From contig CAVTXA010000008.1 of the NCBI GenBank assembly GCA_963738545.1, positions 1 to 64,000 on the forward strand: 64,000 nt of DNA, written 5' to 3'. Made by a program: the position numbers and the translations under genes. How positions within the stretch are numbered: the first letter of the stretch is position 1; each line of letters opens with the position of its first letter. Shown here one piece after another: positions 8,647 through 17,373 of this stretch. The DNA is from Bog-756 sp963738545 (GTDB lineage Bacteria; Actinomycetota; Acidimicrobiia; Acidimicrobiales; RAAP-2). Under the pieces are notes generated by a model. That model ran no database searches, had not been told where the DNA came from, and saw only the letters and a list, made by a program, of their open reading frames with translations.

Positions 8647-8665
8647 CTCAGCTCTAGAGGCTGAG
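8647..8665. repeat. Inverted repeat CTCAGC-N7-GCTGAG, copy 3
   Basis: CTCAGC TCTAGAG GCTGAG, perfect 6-bp arms with 7-base spacer. First of two neighbouring copies. Confidence 0.72.
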
Positions 8666-8667
8666 CC

Positions 8668-8686
8668 CTCAGGGTGCGAAGCTGAG
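8668..8686. repeat. Inverted repeat CTCAGC-N7-GCTGAG, copy 4 (one mismatch)
   Basis: CTCAGG GTGCGAA GCTGAG, two bases after copy 3. The right arm is repeated again at 8703 as part of a 22-bp-spaced direct repeat. Confidence 0.6.
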
Positions 8687-8825
8687 GTACACGGCCTCCG
8701 AAGCTGAGGTAGGCACCGAGTGGGGCAGCGTTCCTCGGCCTTCTGCTCAGAAGGGCTCAAGAGCACCGTCCCACGAATTGTGCTGAGATAGCGTCGCAGA
8801 GTGAGCGCAGGAAGGCGGATCCACG

Positions 8826-9734
8826 ATGAGAACCCTCACAAGAAGTCTCGGCGTCGGGCTCATCGGATTGGCGTCGATGTTCGTGACCACGGTCGCTCCC
8901 ACGAGTGCATTCGCCGCCACAGCGAAAACCGTCCCTCTGAATTGCAGCGAGTTTGGCGATGCACGGACGACGGCCGACGCCTCGGTGCAACCTGGTGTCA
9001 TCGTCCCCGATTACACCGGGTTCCCCTATTTGCCGCCGACCTACGCGGCATATTCACTCGATTCCGCTGGAAATTTAGAGTTGATAGGAAACGATTCCAC
9101 CATTGGCACGCAAGATCACCTGGTAGCTGCCTGGCTGAACAGTACGGACTGCTTTGGTATCTCGTTCTCCCGAAATGCCTGGGTAGAGGACTCCAGCGGT
9201 GCTGTTATAGGAGAGAGTGACCTAACCGGTCCGCCGGCAAACAACTTTGGAGATATGGCGGGAAAGCATCTGAATCAACCAATGGTGGGGATGAGCCCCA
9301 CCGCAGACGCCAACGGGTACTGGCTGGTCGCTTCGGACGGTGGCATCTTCACCTTTGGAGATGCAGGGTTCCTGGGGTCCATGGGTGGATCGCATCTAAA
9401 CAAGCCCATTGTGGGCATGGCTGTTACTCCGGACGGTGCCGGTTACTGGATGGTGGCCACCGATGGCGGAATCTTTACCTTCGGCGACGCTCAGTTCTAC
9501 GGATCGATGGGCGGATCGCATCTGAACAAACCCATCGAAGCCATGACTCCGACTCCAGACGGAAGGGGTTATTGGCTTGTGGCGTCAGACGGCGGCATCT
9601 TTACCTTCGGTGACGCCACGTTCCACGGTTCAACCGGCGGTCAGACTCTCTCAGCACCGATCTCGGGCATGATTCCGAACGGAAGCGGCTACACACTGAT
9701 CGGGCAGGACGGCCAGGAGTACCCGTTCCCCTAA
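8826..9734 (+). CDS. Exported protein with GYWLVASDGGIFTFGDA repeats
   Basis: A 302-residue protein with a cleavable signal peptide (MRTLTRSLGVGLIGLASMFV, probable cut after AFA, about residue 31). Residues 1-135 of the mature part are unique; from about residue 150 there are three and a half repeats of about 42 residues built on GYW[LM]VA[ST]DGGIFTFGDA and GSMGGSHLNKPI. These beta-rich repeats are common in large wall-attached or secreted proteins of Acidimicrobiia-type actinobacteria, sometimes with amidase or lectin domains. Here there is no enzyme domain. Likely surface or extracellular structural/binding role. Confidence 0.85.
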   Translation: MRTLTRSLGVGLIGLASMFVTTVAPTSAFAATAKTVPLNCSEFGDARTTADASVQPGVIVPDYTGFPYLPPTYAAYSLDSAGNLELIGNDSTIGTQDHLVAAWLNSTDCFGISFSRNAWVEDSSGAVIGESDLTGPPANNFGDMAGKHLNQPMVGMSPTADANGYWLVASDGGIFTFGDAGFLGSMGGSHLNKPIVGMAVTPDGAGYWMVATDGGIFTFGDAQFYGSMGGSHLNKPIEAMTPTPDGRGYWLVASDGGIFTFGDATFHGSTGGQTLSAPISGMIPNGSGYTLIGQDGQEYPFP

Positions 9735-9868
9735 ACAGCCCCCGATCTACCTCATCCTCTGGATCGAGTCCAGGTCGTCGGCTTGGACTGTCGAGTCAGA
9801 CCCAGAGACACGAGGGCTGTCGTGATCATCCATGATCGGGAGAGCCGGGCTCGTCAGAACCGGAACCG

Positions 9869-10081
9869 CTAGGGCCCTCCCTCCGGCGTCAGCTTTTCGA
9901 GTTTCCTAATCCTGACCAGTCCTCCGCTTCGGCCGGTCTGTCGGTCGAGCTGAACAAGCCAGACCTTCAGATGGAGGACGCGACCCCGGCGGACAATGGT
10001 TCCGGGGAGGTCCTTAACTGGAAACTCCAGGCAGCGGACCCGGTCGCCGATCGAAAACTCCTCGTCGGGGCTCTTCGCCAT
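9869..10081 (-). CDS. Small hypothetical protein, KOW/SH3-like
   Basis: From the ATG at 10081 the frame encodes 70 residues: MAKSPDEEFSIGDRVRCLEF, a GTIVRRGRVLHLKVWLVQLD strand pair, and a basic end. The G-D-x-V ... G-T-[IV] pattern resembles small SH3-like barrels such as KOW. No ribosome site is clear and the frame stays open upstream for 175 more codons, so both the start and the gene itself are uncertain. Confidence 0.35.
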   Translation of the reverse strand: MAKSPDEEFSIGDRVRCLEFPVKDLPGTIVRRGRVLHLKVWLVQLDRQTGRSGGLVRIRKLEKLTPEGGP

Positions 10082-10152
10082 GGACGCCAACGGTACTGCT
10101 CGCCCGGACGAAGGACACCATTGAGCTTCAGCCGTTACCGAAGGTGGTGTCA

Positions 10153-10171
10153 CTTCAGCTCCGCTAGCTGA
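10153..10171. repeat. Inverted repeat CTCAGC-N7-GCTGAG, copy 5 (one mismatch)
   Basis: TTCAGC TCCGCTA GCTGAG; inner arms TCAGCT/AGCTGA are perfect. In a convergent gap. Confidence 0.6.
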
Positions 10172-10598
10172 GGGGAAAAGCGAAGGCTCGAGTTCTGCAA
10201 CCTCAGCCGCAACACTTCTCGCACTGTTGAAGCGAACCGCCCAGGCCGGTGGCCCACGCAAACGACCAAGCCGGCTCTCAGGTCGCTGGCTGCCGCAAAC
10301 AGGCTGCTCGCACTTCGGCACTGGCGGCCAACGTCCTCGATGAGCGGGAGCAGAGTGGCCTATTCGTGCCCCGAGCTGGAAGTACACCGCCGGAAGGCGG
10401 GCCCGGTGCGCTATCTGCGACACATCGGGTAACTGAATCCTGATCAAGCTCCGGATCGACCGGACGGCGGCAGAAGATGGCCCATGCCTCGACGACCTCG
10501 CCGTGTCGTTTGCGAGATGGCGCCAACCGATGTGGACGTGCTCCCAGCGCGCACCGCATGGAGGCATGACCTCGCCTTTGGAAGGTTTAAGGCGGTAC

Positions 10599-11432
10599 TC
10601 ACGCATCCCGACGAACGAGGGAGATCCCGCCGGCGACCAAGAACACAGCTGCGTAGGCGCACAGCAGGGCGAAGCTGGTCCACGGTCCGAAGGGATCAGT
10701 TCCGTGATAGTGCGCTGACATCATGACGGTTCCGATATTGGCCGGGAGGAACCTCCCGATGTCGCTGGTGAACGACGAAGGAAGCACGTCAGCGATGATG
10801 GGCAGTATGAAGAGGATCCCGACAAAAGTGCTGATCGCCGCGGCGGTCACCCGAATGATCGAGGCGAGCCCCAAGGCCAGGAGCCCGAGGGCGAGAAGAT
10901 AGAGGCCGCCGCCGACCACGGCCCGGAGGACACCTGGATCGGACAGCGTGGCCGTCGGGGTCTTTCCGCTGAGGATCCGCTGGCCCAGGAAAAAAGCCAC
11001 GAAGGAGACGACCTCACCGACAATCAGCGTCACGATCCCGAAGACGGCGACCTTGGCCGCGAGGACCAATGGACGCCGTGGTTCTGCAGAGAACGTGGCT
11101 CTGATGGTGCCCGTGCTGTACTCCGCACTGATGACGAGAATGCCGAGCACACCGATAGCTAGCTGGGCGAACAGGAGACCGGCGAGGCTGGAGCGGGTCG
11201 GATCAAAGGCAGCACGAGCGACCAATGAGCGGCTCGAGAAGCGGGAAGCTTGCGCCGAGGTCACGATGGCGCCGAGACCGATGCCAACGGCGGCCGTCGC
11301 CAACAGCGTCCAGACGGTCGATCGGACGGTGATCAACTTGGTCCACTCCGAACCGAGGACGTCGAGCAAACGGTTATGGCCACTCTGGTCGGGTGCCTCT
11401 GTCACGTCTGCCATGGCGGTTGTCGTCATCAT
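10599..11432 (-). CDS. ABC-2-type transporter permease
   Basis: A 277-residue membrane protein with about six hydrophobic segments (for example about residues 40-58, 88-105, 125-148, 168-190, 196-215, 250-272). The N-terminal SEWTKLITVRSTVWTLL is the typical start of actinobacterial ABC-2 permeases of the DrrB/NatB-like group. Its start overlaps the ATPase stop by four bases (ATGA, 11429-11432), so the two are translated together. Exports an unknown compound, or acts in resistance. Confidence 0.88.
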   Translation of the reverse strand: MMTTTAMADVTEAPDQSGHNRLLDVLGSEWTKLITVRSTVWTLLATAAVGIGLGAIVTSAQASRFSSRSLVARAAFDPTRSSLAGLLFAQLAIGVLGILVISAEYSTGTIRATFSAEPRRPLVLAAKVAVFGIVTLIVGEVVSFVAFFLGQRILSGKTPTATLSDPGVLRAVVGGGLYLLALGLLALGLASIIRVTAAAISTFVGILFILPIIADVLPSSFTSDIGRFLPANIGTVMMSAHYHGTDPFGPWTSFALLCAYAAVFLVAGGISLVRRDA

Positions 11433-12619
11433 CGCCCTTCCCGAGGCCAGGCAGTCGGCGACGAAGCGGATCCGCTGAATTGGACACTGCCTTCGGTGGA
11501 CTCCACGAATGCCTCCTCGAGGGTCGCTGACTGGGTGGCCAGTTCGTGGAGCAGGATCGAGTGGTCCCAGGCCAGCTGACCCACGTCCTCTCGACTCATG
11601 CCCCGAACGGAAAGGGATCCATCGGGCTCAGAATCTGTCGACGCCCCCGCCGCTTCCAGAGCTGGCCGTAGCCGCGCCATGTCGGGCGCACGAACCCGGA
11701 CATAGGCGTTCGAATTCTGGGCCGTAAACTCGGCGATGGGCATCTGGGCGATCAAGCGGCCCTTGCCGATGACGACCACGTGGTCTGCCGTCACGGCCAT
11801 CTCGCTCATGAGGTGGCTCGAGACGAAGACGGCTCGGCCTTCCGAGGCAAGCGTGCGCAGGAGCTGGCGAACCCAACGGATCCCATCGGTGTCGAGCCCG
11901 TTGACCGGTTCGTCGAACATCAGAATGCCTGGATCGCCGAGCAGAGCAACGGCGATGCCGAGGCGCTGGCTCATCCCCAGCGAGAACTGACCCACTCGCT
12001 GCTGAGCGACGGACGCCAGGCCGACGAGCTCGAGCACCTCGTCGACCCTCCGTCGCGGGATCTGATTGGTGCGCGCCAGCATCCACAGGTGGGCATAAGC
12101 AGTGCGACCCGGGTGGATGGCTCTCGCCTCCAGCAATGCGCCAACCTGTCGCAATGGCCATCTCAGGTCGTGGTAACAGTGCCCATTCACGCTGACAGAT
12201 CCGCCATTGGGGCTGTCGAGGCCCATGATCATCCGCATGGTCGTGGATTTTCCCGCTCCGTTGGGCCCCAAGAATCCCGTGACGCAGCCGGGCATCACCT
12301 CGAAAGTGAGATCGTCCACGGCCAGATTCTCGCCGTAGCGTTTCGTGAGGTTGCTGGCTTCGATCGTGTTCGGCTGTCCCCGGACTCCGCCGGACCACCG
12401 TGGGATGCTGTCCATACCGCCCGCACTGCGAGCGATGTCTCTCGGCTCTTGTGGAATCGAATCGGCCTGCCTCATCGCATCTGAGGCGCCCCTATCCCGT
12501 CGGCGCCTCCTCGTCCACAGAATGAAGCCGACGATTGCGGCGATCAGGAGCACCAGCACCACGATCCGCAATCCATGGCGTCCGTGGTTCGCCCCGATCA
12601 CCATCATCTCGTCGACCAC
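11429..12619 (-). CDS. ABC transporter ATPase with N-terminal membrane anchor
   Basis: A 396-residue protein. Residues about 85-310 form a complete ATPase: Walker A GPNGAGKST, signature FSLGMSQR, Walker B GILMFDEP, H-loop SSH. It belongs to the DrrA/CcmA-like class that works with ABC-2 permeases, here the next gene. Unusual: residues about 17-36 (LRIVVLVLLIAAIVGFILW) are a membrane segment followed by RRRRR, so the ATPase is anchored or fused to a small membrane domain. The GTG start at 12619 has a distant GGAG; an internal start would remove the anchor but leave a poorer ribosome site. Confidence 0.88.
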   Translation of the reverse strand: MVDEMMVIGANHGRHGLRIVVLVLLIAAIVGFILWTRRRRRDRGASDAMRQADSIPQEPRDIARSAGGMDSIPRWSGGVRGQPNTIEASNLTKRYGENLAVDDLTFEVMPGCVTGFLGPNGAGKSTTMRMIMGLDSPNGGSVSVNGHCYHDLRWPLRQVGALLEARAIHPGRTAYAHLWMLARTNQIPRRRVDEVLELVGLASVAQQRVGQFSLGMSQRLGIAVALLGDPGILMFDEPVNGLDTDGIRWVRQLLRTLASEGRAVFVSSHLMSEMAVTADHVVVIGKGRLIAQMPIAEFTAQNSNAYVRVRAPDMARLRPALEAAGASTDSEPDGSLSVRGMSREDVGQLAWDHSILLHELATQSATLEEAFVESTEGSVQFSGSASSPTAWPREGR

Positions 12620-12760
12620 CGCTAGTTCTCACTCCTTCCGACGTCAGCCTCGGAATGTATTGCAACCCAAAATCCGGCGCGCTCGTTTGTAACGCCGTCA
12701 CATGAGCAACGTGTGAGTGGGGATGACTCGGTAGGAATTGATCCGGGGGGCCTCATCGGG

Positions 12761-13303
12761 CTACCGATTCAGATTCCGTCGCTTTGGACCCTCGCCAGGA
12801 CGGAGGTCAGTCGTCCTGCTGCTGAGGTAGGTCCTCATGCGGACCTCATCGCCTGGATCGAGAACATCGAGCAGCCGGTGAAGGGCACCGAACGGCTCCT
12901 CCCCCAGTTCCCTTCGCAGTTCGCCTTCGATGGTTCGGACCGCTTCGCGTTGAGCCTCAAGGTACTGGGTTCCCCGGAGGGTGAGCGTCACTTCCTTCTC
13001 ACGTCCACTGGTCGGGGAATCGGCGACCGATACGTATCCCCGATCGTGCAGATGACTGACGACCTTGCCCGCACCCTGGCGGGTAATGCCCAGTTCCCGG
13101 CCGATGTTCGAGATCGTCGATCCAGCCGGATCCGCGCACAGTCGCAACACTCGACCGTCGGGAAACCTGCGTTCGTCGAATCCAGCGTCCGCCATGGCCC
13201 TATCCAGGCGGCCCTGGTAACCGAGCCAAGCACGGCGCAGGGTAGGACCGAGGGCAAGTGGAGGCGTGTCCTGGGGGACCCCGGGGGTTCCCGCGGATGG
13301 CAT
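12761..13303 (-). CDS. MarR-family regulator of the ABC exporter
   Basis: From the ATG at 13303 the protein has 180 residues; an in-frame ATG 21 codons upstream exists but would place coding sequence over the operator. The winged helix reads STISNIGRELGITRQGAGKV then VADSPTSGREKEVTLTLRG, typical MarR. The gene precedes the ABC ATPase and permease on the same strand (141-bp gap), so it probably represses its own operon and responds to the exported compound. Confidence 0.85.
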   Translation of the reverse strand: MPSAGTPGVPQDTPPLALGPTLRRAWLGYQGRLDRAMADAGFDERRFPDGRVLRLCADPAGSTISNIGRELGITRQGAGKVVSHLHDRGYVSVADSPTSGREKEVTLTLRGTQYLEAQREAVRTIEGELRRELGEEPFGALHRLLDVLDPGDEVRMRTYLSSRTTDLRPGEGPKRRNLNR

Positions 13304-13340
13304 GGTGTCGTAGACGTCCACAGAGCAATACGCTAGCAAA

Positions 13341-13359
13341 CTGACAACCAAGTTGACAG
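13341..13359. promoter_or_regulatory. Probable MarR operator
   Basis: CTGACAAC-CAA-GTTGACAG is an inverted repeat with one mismatch, 38 bp upstream of the MarR start at 13303. The position suits autorepression; GTTGAC could double as a -35 element. Confidence 0.6.
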
Positions 13360-13474
13360 TCGGCACGGATGACCCGCATACTGCGGTGATGCACCCATCA
13401 GCGGGGCCGGAGATCGGGGTACGGCTGCACCGCCGGACCCGCTCGGTCTGGGTGGCAGATCGTCAGGGCCCGCG

Positions 13475-13780
13475 GTGGCCGCTGGCAGGAAGCGATTCAT
13501 CCGGCGGAAAGGCCTACCCGCCTCGTCAGCGGTCATGTTGCTTGCCGCCGGGTGCGGTGCGCCCACACCCCCATCAACGGCCGGAACGACGAAGCCGGAA
13601 CAAGCAGATGCATTCGCGGTACAGGCGGTGAGGGATCAGTTGGCTACCAACACCAAGTCCACAGTGGCCCACGAGACAGGGACCGGAGCGCCAGTCGACC
13701 ACCACGGTGCGGCCTGGGTCGCAATGTCCACGCTCACTTTGATCCGACGCTCCACTCCATCGAAAGGAAGATGCGCATGA
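13475..13780 (+). CDS. Possible small lipoprotein, perhaps truncated
   Basis: A GTG at 13475 opens a 101-residue frame beginning with basic residues (AAGRKRFIRRKG), a hydrophobic stretch and the lipobox LLAAGC, then a Pro/Thr-rich linker and a short helical part. From about residue 80 the sequence loses protein character and runs into the start of the phosphoesterase gene, so the 3' end may be frameshifted. No clear ribosome site. Confidence 0.35.
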   Translation: MAAGRKRFIRRKGLPASSAVMLLAAGCGAPTPPSTAGTTKPEQADAFAVQAVRDQLATNTKSTVAHETGTGAPVDHHGAAWVAMSTLTLIRRSTPSKGRCA

Positions 13781-15324
13781 GACGACCAACGAGATCACTG
13801 CGACGTGGCAGCGCAGTTGCCATCGCCTCGGTCGGCATCGCTGCGCTTGCGCTCAGCGCCTGTGGATCGCCCTCCCAGCCGACCACCTCTTCCGAACGGG
13901 TGAGCGGCGGTCCGACGGGCCATTACGAAGTGGCATCCGGCATCCACAAGATCAAGCACATCATCGTGATCGAGCAGGAGAACCGGTCATTCGACAGCTA
14001 CTTCGGGACGTACCCTAAGGCCGACGGGATTCCGATGAAGAACGGCGTTCCAACGGTCTGCGTGCCCATTCCAACCGGTGGCTGCCAAGCGCCTTATCAC
14101 GACACAGCCGATGTGAACGGAGGTGGCCCGCACAACGAAGGAAGCGCTCGGGTCGACGTCAATGGCGGGAAGATGGATGGGTTCATCACACAGGCAACCA
14201 AAGGCAAGAAGGGATGCGGAGCGAACACGATCGACAACCCGGCGTGCTCGAACTCGGCGACACCCGACGTCATGGGCTACCACACGGCGGCAGAGATCCC
14301 GAACTACTGGACGTACGCACGCGACTTCGTGCTCAACGACCATATGTTCGAGCCGGTGGCATCGTGGTCGTTACCCGACCACCTCTACCTGGTGTCCGGA
14401 TGGTCAGCCAAGTGCTCGAATCCCGATCCCAAAAGCTGCGTCAATCAGACGAAGGGCCCGTATACGCCGGCTCAGATGCAGAAGTACGTCGACCAGGCCA
14501 TCAACACAGGTACAGCTGACGTCACCAATGCGTGGACTGACATCACGTGGCTCCTGTACAACAAGCACGTCTCGTGGGCCTACTACGTACAGACCGGCAA
14601 CCAGCCGGATTGCGAGAACGATGCCGCCGTAGCGTGCCCGCCGGTGGCGCAGAACTACCTCACCCCGGGCATCTGGAATCCCCTTCCCATCTTTGAGGAC
14701 GTACAGAAGGACCACCAGATCCGAAACATCCAGCCGCTGAACAACTACTTCTCCGAGGCCAAGAAGGGGACCCTGCCCTCGGTCATGTGGGTCACCCCGT
14801 CCCAGGCCGACAGCGACCACCCGCCTGCCAGCGTCCACCAGGGCCAGGCCTACGTCACCTCGGTGATCAACGCGGCCATGAACGGCCCCGACTGGAATTC
14901 CACCGCCATCTTCTTGCAGTGGGACGACTGGGGTGGCTTCTACGACAACGTCGTGCCACCGTCTGTCGACCAGAACGGCTATGGGCTGAGGGTTCCGGCC
15001 TTGGTGATCTCGCCGTACGCAAAGAAAGGATATATAGATCACCAGACCCTCTCGAGTGACGCCTACCTCAAGTTCATCGAGGACGACTTCTTGGGGGGGT
15101 CCAGACTCAATCCCAAGACCGACAAACGACCCGATCCCAGGCCGGATGTCCGCGAGGACGAAAAGATCCTGGGCAACATGGTGAACGATTTCAACTTCAA
15201 CCAGTCCCCGCGGCCCCCGGTCCTGCTCTCGACCAACCCCCCTACGGACTCGCCGAGCATCCCGGCCTACTTCAACGGGTTGGGTGCGTGTGTCGGGTGT
15301 ACGGCCACGCCGCCCAGCACGTAA
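13777..15324 (+). CDS. Secreted phospholipase C-type phosphoesterase (lipoprotein)
   Basis: From the ATG at 13777 (GAAAGGAAG seven bases upstream; an ATG at 13771 is too close to it) the protein has 515 residues. An N-terminal RRPTRSLRRG hydrophobic signal ends in the lipobox LALSAC, so it is a lipid-anchored exported protein. The mature part matches bacterial phospholipase C/acid phosphatase AcpA family enzymes: HIIVIEQENRSFDSYFGTY at the start (metal and nucleophile region), FEPVASWSLPDHLYLVSGW, and FLQWDDWGGFYDNVVPP (metal-binding DDWGGFYD). Hydrolyses phosphoesters of lipids or other substrates. Stands alone. Confidence 0.92.
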   Translation: MRRPTRSLRRGSAVAIASVGIAALALSACGSPSQPTTSSERVSGGPTGHYEVASGIHKIKHIIVIEQENRSFDSYFGTYPKADGIPMKNGVPTVCVPIPTGGCQAPYHDTADVNGGGPHNEGSARVDVNGGKMDGFITQATKGKKGCGANTIDNPACSNSATPDVMGYHTAAEIPNYWTYARDFVLNDHMFEPVASWSLPDHLYLVSGWSAKCSNPDPKSCVNQTKGPYTPAQMQKYVDQAINTGTADVTNAWTDITWLLYNKHVSWAYYVQTGNQPDCENDAAVACPPVAQNYLTPGIWNPLPIFEDVQKDHQIRNIQPLNNYFSEAKKGTLPSVMWVTPSQADSDHPPASVHQGQAYVTSVINAAMNGPDWNSTAIFLQWDDWGGFYDNVVPPSVDQNGYGLRVPALVISPYAKKGYIDHQTLSSDAYLKFIEDDFLGGSRLNPKTDKRPDPRPDVREDEKILGNMVNDFNFNQSPRPPVLLSTNPPTDSPSIPAYFNGLGACVGCTATPPST

Positions 15325-15696
15325 GGGTTTCGTGCGCGCTATCGGCGGTCAAATCTACGGTTCGCCTGCTGGTGCGAGCACCCATTCCGGTTAAGCCGGT
15401 TCACACGTCACTTCGTCAGCAGACTGGACGATCGATGGCCGTCCAGCACTTTTGATCCGGGTCTCACCGCCTGGGCATGCTTCGAGCCTCGATCTCGGGC
15501 AGTGGGGCAACTGAATCGCCAGGAACCCCCGATTTGTGGGGATGACGGCGGAGCGTGACCCACCGCTCAGTCGCCCTTCCGTGCCGTCGTGAAGATCAGT
15601 TCATCCCGCATGCCTATTCTTCAGAAGCTGGCCACGGTCGAGAAGAAATGTGAGGGGAGCACGACTACTTCGCGAGCACCGGGGTATAGGTCGTTC
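15325..15696. other. Intergenic gap, nothing recognised
   Basis: About 370 bases between two genes on the same strand. An open frame continues upstream of the hemerythrin ATG, to 15589, but it encodes no family-like sequence and lacks a ribosome site. No repeats or RNA recognised. Confidence 0.5.
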
Positions 15697-16734
15697 ATGG
15701 ACGCAATTACCTTGCTCAAAGAAGACCATCGAAACGTCGAGAGGCTCTTTAAGCGCTTCGAGAAGGCCGGCCACAAGGCCTACACGACGAAGCGGGCAAT
15801 CGTGGACGGCATTATCGAGGAGCTCTCGGTGCATGCAGCCATCGAGGAGCAGCTGTTCTACCCCGTCACCCGTGCCACAGTCCCGAATATCGAAGATGCC
15901 GTCCTCGAGAGTCTCGAGGAGCACCACATCGTGAAGTGGGTGCTGAACGAACTGGACGCATTGTCTCCCGAAAACGAGCGCTTCGACGCCAAAGTTGCTG
16001 TGTTGATGGAGGCCGTGCGTCACCACGTCAAGGAAGAAGAAGAGGAATACTTCCCTAAGGTGCGAGACGAGCTCGGTCGCAAGGCGCTCAACGAGCTCGG
16101 CGACGCGTTGATGTCCGCCAAGAGGACGGCGCCGACGCACCCGCACCCAGCCTCCCCTGACGGGCCCCCAGGCAACATCGTCGTAGGCGTCGCCTCGGGC
16201 ATTGCCGACCGAGTCAGCGACAGCGTCAGTGGAGTCACTCAGGGCAGCGTCGCCGCCGTCGGCGATGTGATCGCCATGGTGAAGCGTGGCAAGAAGCCGA
16301 CCGCACGCCCGACAGGCAATAAGGCCGCTCGCAAGACGGCTGACAAGGTACGAGGCAGCATTGACGACGCCGCCCATGCAGTGATCGAGAAGACGCAGGA
16401 GGCCAAGCGTAAGGGTAAGGCCACCGTCAAGAGCACTTCTCGCAGGACGACTCGAGGGTCCTCCGCCGCAAAGTCGGGGGTGGGGGGTACCGCCCGTACC
16501 GCTTCGCGGGGGGCGGTGAGGACGGCCAAGACTGCGACGTCGGAGGCCAAGAGCACTGTGACCTCGGCCCGTCAGGGCAACGGCAACACGAAGAGCAGGG
16601 CCAAGCAGGCCATGACCACGACCGCTCGCACGGCGACCGAGGCCGCAAAGAATACCAAGACCCAGGCAAAGCGCGCCGCGACCACGACTGGTCGCAAGAC
16701 GTCCCCCGGTCGCAACAGCCGCAAGGTCGCTTGA
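15697..16734 (+). CDS. Hemerythrin HHE protein with histone H1-like tail
   Basis: A 345-residue protein in two unlike halves. Residues about 1-140 are an HHE hemerythrin domain: MDAITLLKEDHRNVERLFKR, VHAAIEEQLFYP, LEEHHIVKWVL and AVRHHVKEEEEEYFPKV supply the His/Glu ligands of a di-iron site. After a Pro-rich linker and a short helical segment (about 160-205), residues about 205-345 are almost only K, R, A, T, S and G, in AKK/TAR-type steps like histone H1 or actinobacterial HupB tails. Start chosen at the ATG at 15697 because the HHE homology begins there. Inference: an oxygen/iron or stress-sensing domain tethered to DNA. Confidence 0.85.
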   Translation: MDAITLLKEDHRNVERLFKRFEKAGHKAYTTKRAIVDGIIEELSVHAAIEEQLFYPVTRATVPNIEDAVLESLEEHHIVKWVLNELDALSPENERFDAKVAVLMEAVRHHVKEEEEEYFPKVRDELGRKALNELGDALMSAKRTAPTHPHPASPDGPPGNIVVGVASGIADRVSDSVSGVTQGSVAAVGDVIAMVKRGKKPTARPTGNKAARKTADKVRGSIDDAAHAVIEKTQEAKRKGKATVKSTSRRTTRGSSAAKSGVGGTARTASRGAVRTAKTATSEAKSTVTSARQGNGNTKSRAKQAMTTTARTATEAAKNTKTQAKRAATTTGRKTSPGRNSRKVA

Positions 16735-16916
16735 CCGCTTTACCTCACGCGCGCTGCCACCTTGGAACCGCCACATTCGGGTGGGTGGGGATGCGTCGGC
16801 CCAGAAGGTCACCGGTTCCTGCATACCGAACGCTGGCGCTCTGGGTAAATGGCTCAGGAGGGGCGTTGTGACGAAAGGACCCGAAGGGACAGCGCCGTCA
16901 GCCACCCGAAGCCGCA

Positions 16917-17373
16917 ACACTGAGCGGTCTCCTTGAGTGGCACCGGGCCACACTCTTGTGGAAGTGAAGTGGTCTCACCGCTGACAAACTCACGCTGCGC
17001 TCGTCATTACCGTCGGCGCTGTCCTTGCTCGGACTAATTCGGCATCTGGCGGACGCGGAGCGGGCTTGGTTTCGCCGCTGCTTCCGAGGCGAGCAGATCC
17101 CCGAGGTGTACGCACGGCCGGACGCACCGAAATGCTGCATTCGACGAGATCGCAGCGGGTGAGGCGGAGGGCGACGTGAAGCGGCTTATGGCCGAATGGG
17201 TGGAATGCCGCAGGGCCGTGGCCGGAGCATCGCTCGATGATCGCTTCGTACATGACAACTTCGGAGCGATGTCCCGACGTTAGATCTTCAACCACATGAT
17301 CGCCGAATACACACGCCATATTGGTCACGCTGATCTTCTGCGTGAACGGATTGATGGGGCAATCGGTGAGTAG
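16917..17373 (+). pseudogene. Decayed DinB/DUF664-family gene
   Basis: Residues of a DUF664 protein can be followed: LLEWHRATLLWK, stop TGA at 16965 (where the family often has Cys), SGLTADKLTLRSSLPSALSL, LIRHLADAERAWFRRCFRGE, then a frame change near 17132, AFDEIAAGEAEGDVKRLMAE, FVHDNFGAMS, stop TAG at 17281 (where Trp is expected in LRWI), IFNHMIAEYTRHIGHADLLR and a natural stop at 17371. DUF664/DinB proteins are four-helix, metal-binding, often bacillithiol- or mycothiol-linked transferases. Two nonsense codons and a frameshift mean this is a true pseudogene rather than a sequencing slip. Confidence 0.8.

Larger units (their letters stand above)
8510..8825. other. Intergenic gap with tandem inverted and direct repeats
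   Basis: No gene seen. Holds two adjacent inverted repeats (8647-8686) and a 13-base direct repeat CGAAGCTGAGGTA at 8677-8689 and 8699-8711, 22 bp apart. The 3' end carries the promoter of the exported repeat protein. Confidence 0.6.
9735..10598. other. 864-bp stretch with only weak coding signal
   Basis: Convergent gap between the repeat protein and the ABC permease. The only candidate gene is the small minus-strand protein at 9869-10081. A long minus-strand open frame (9869-10606) covers the whole gap, but its middle is low-complexity and Arg/Pro-rich, unlike a folded protein. One inverted repeat lies at 10153-10171. Confidence 0.5.

Noticed and set aside
8647..8711. Tandem repeats as a CRISPR array
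   Set aside because: Only two short inverted repeats and a 13-base direct repeat; no spacers of constant length and no cas genes.
15601..16953. A 450-codon minus-strand open frame
   Set aside because: Antisense to the hemerythrin-histone gene; composition reflects the repetitive tail on the other strand.
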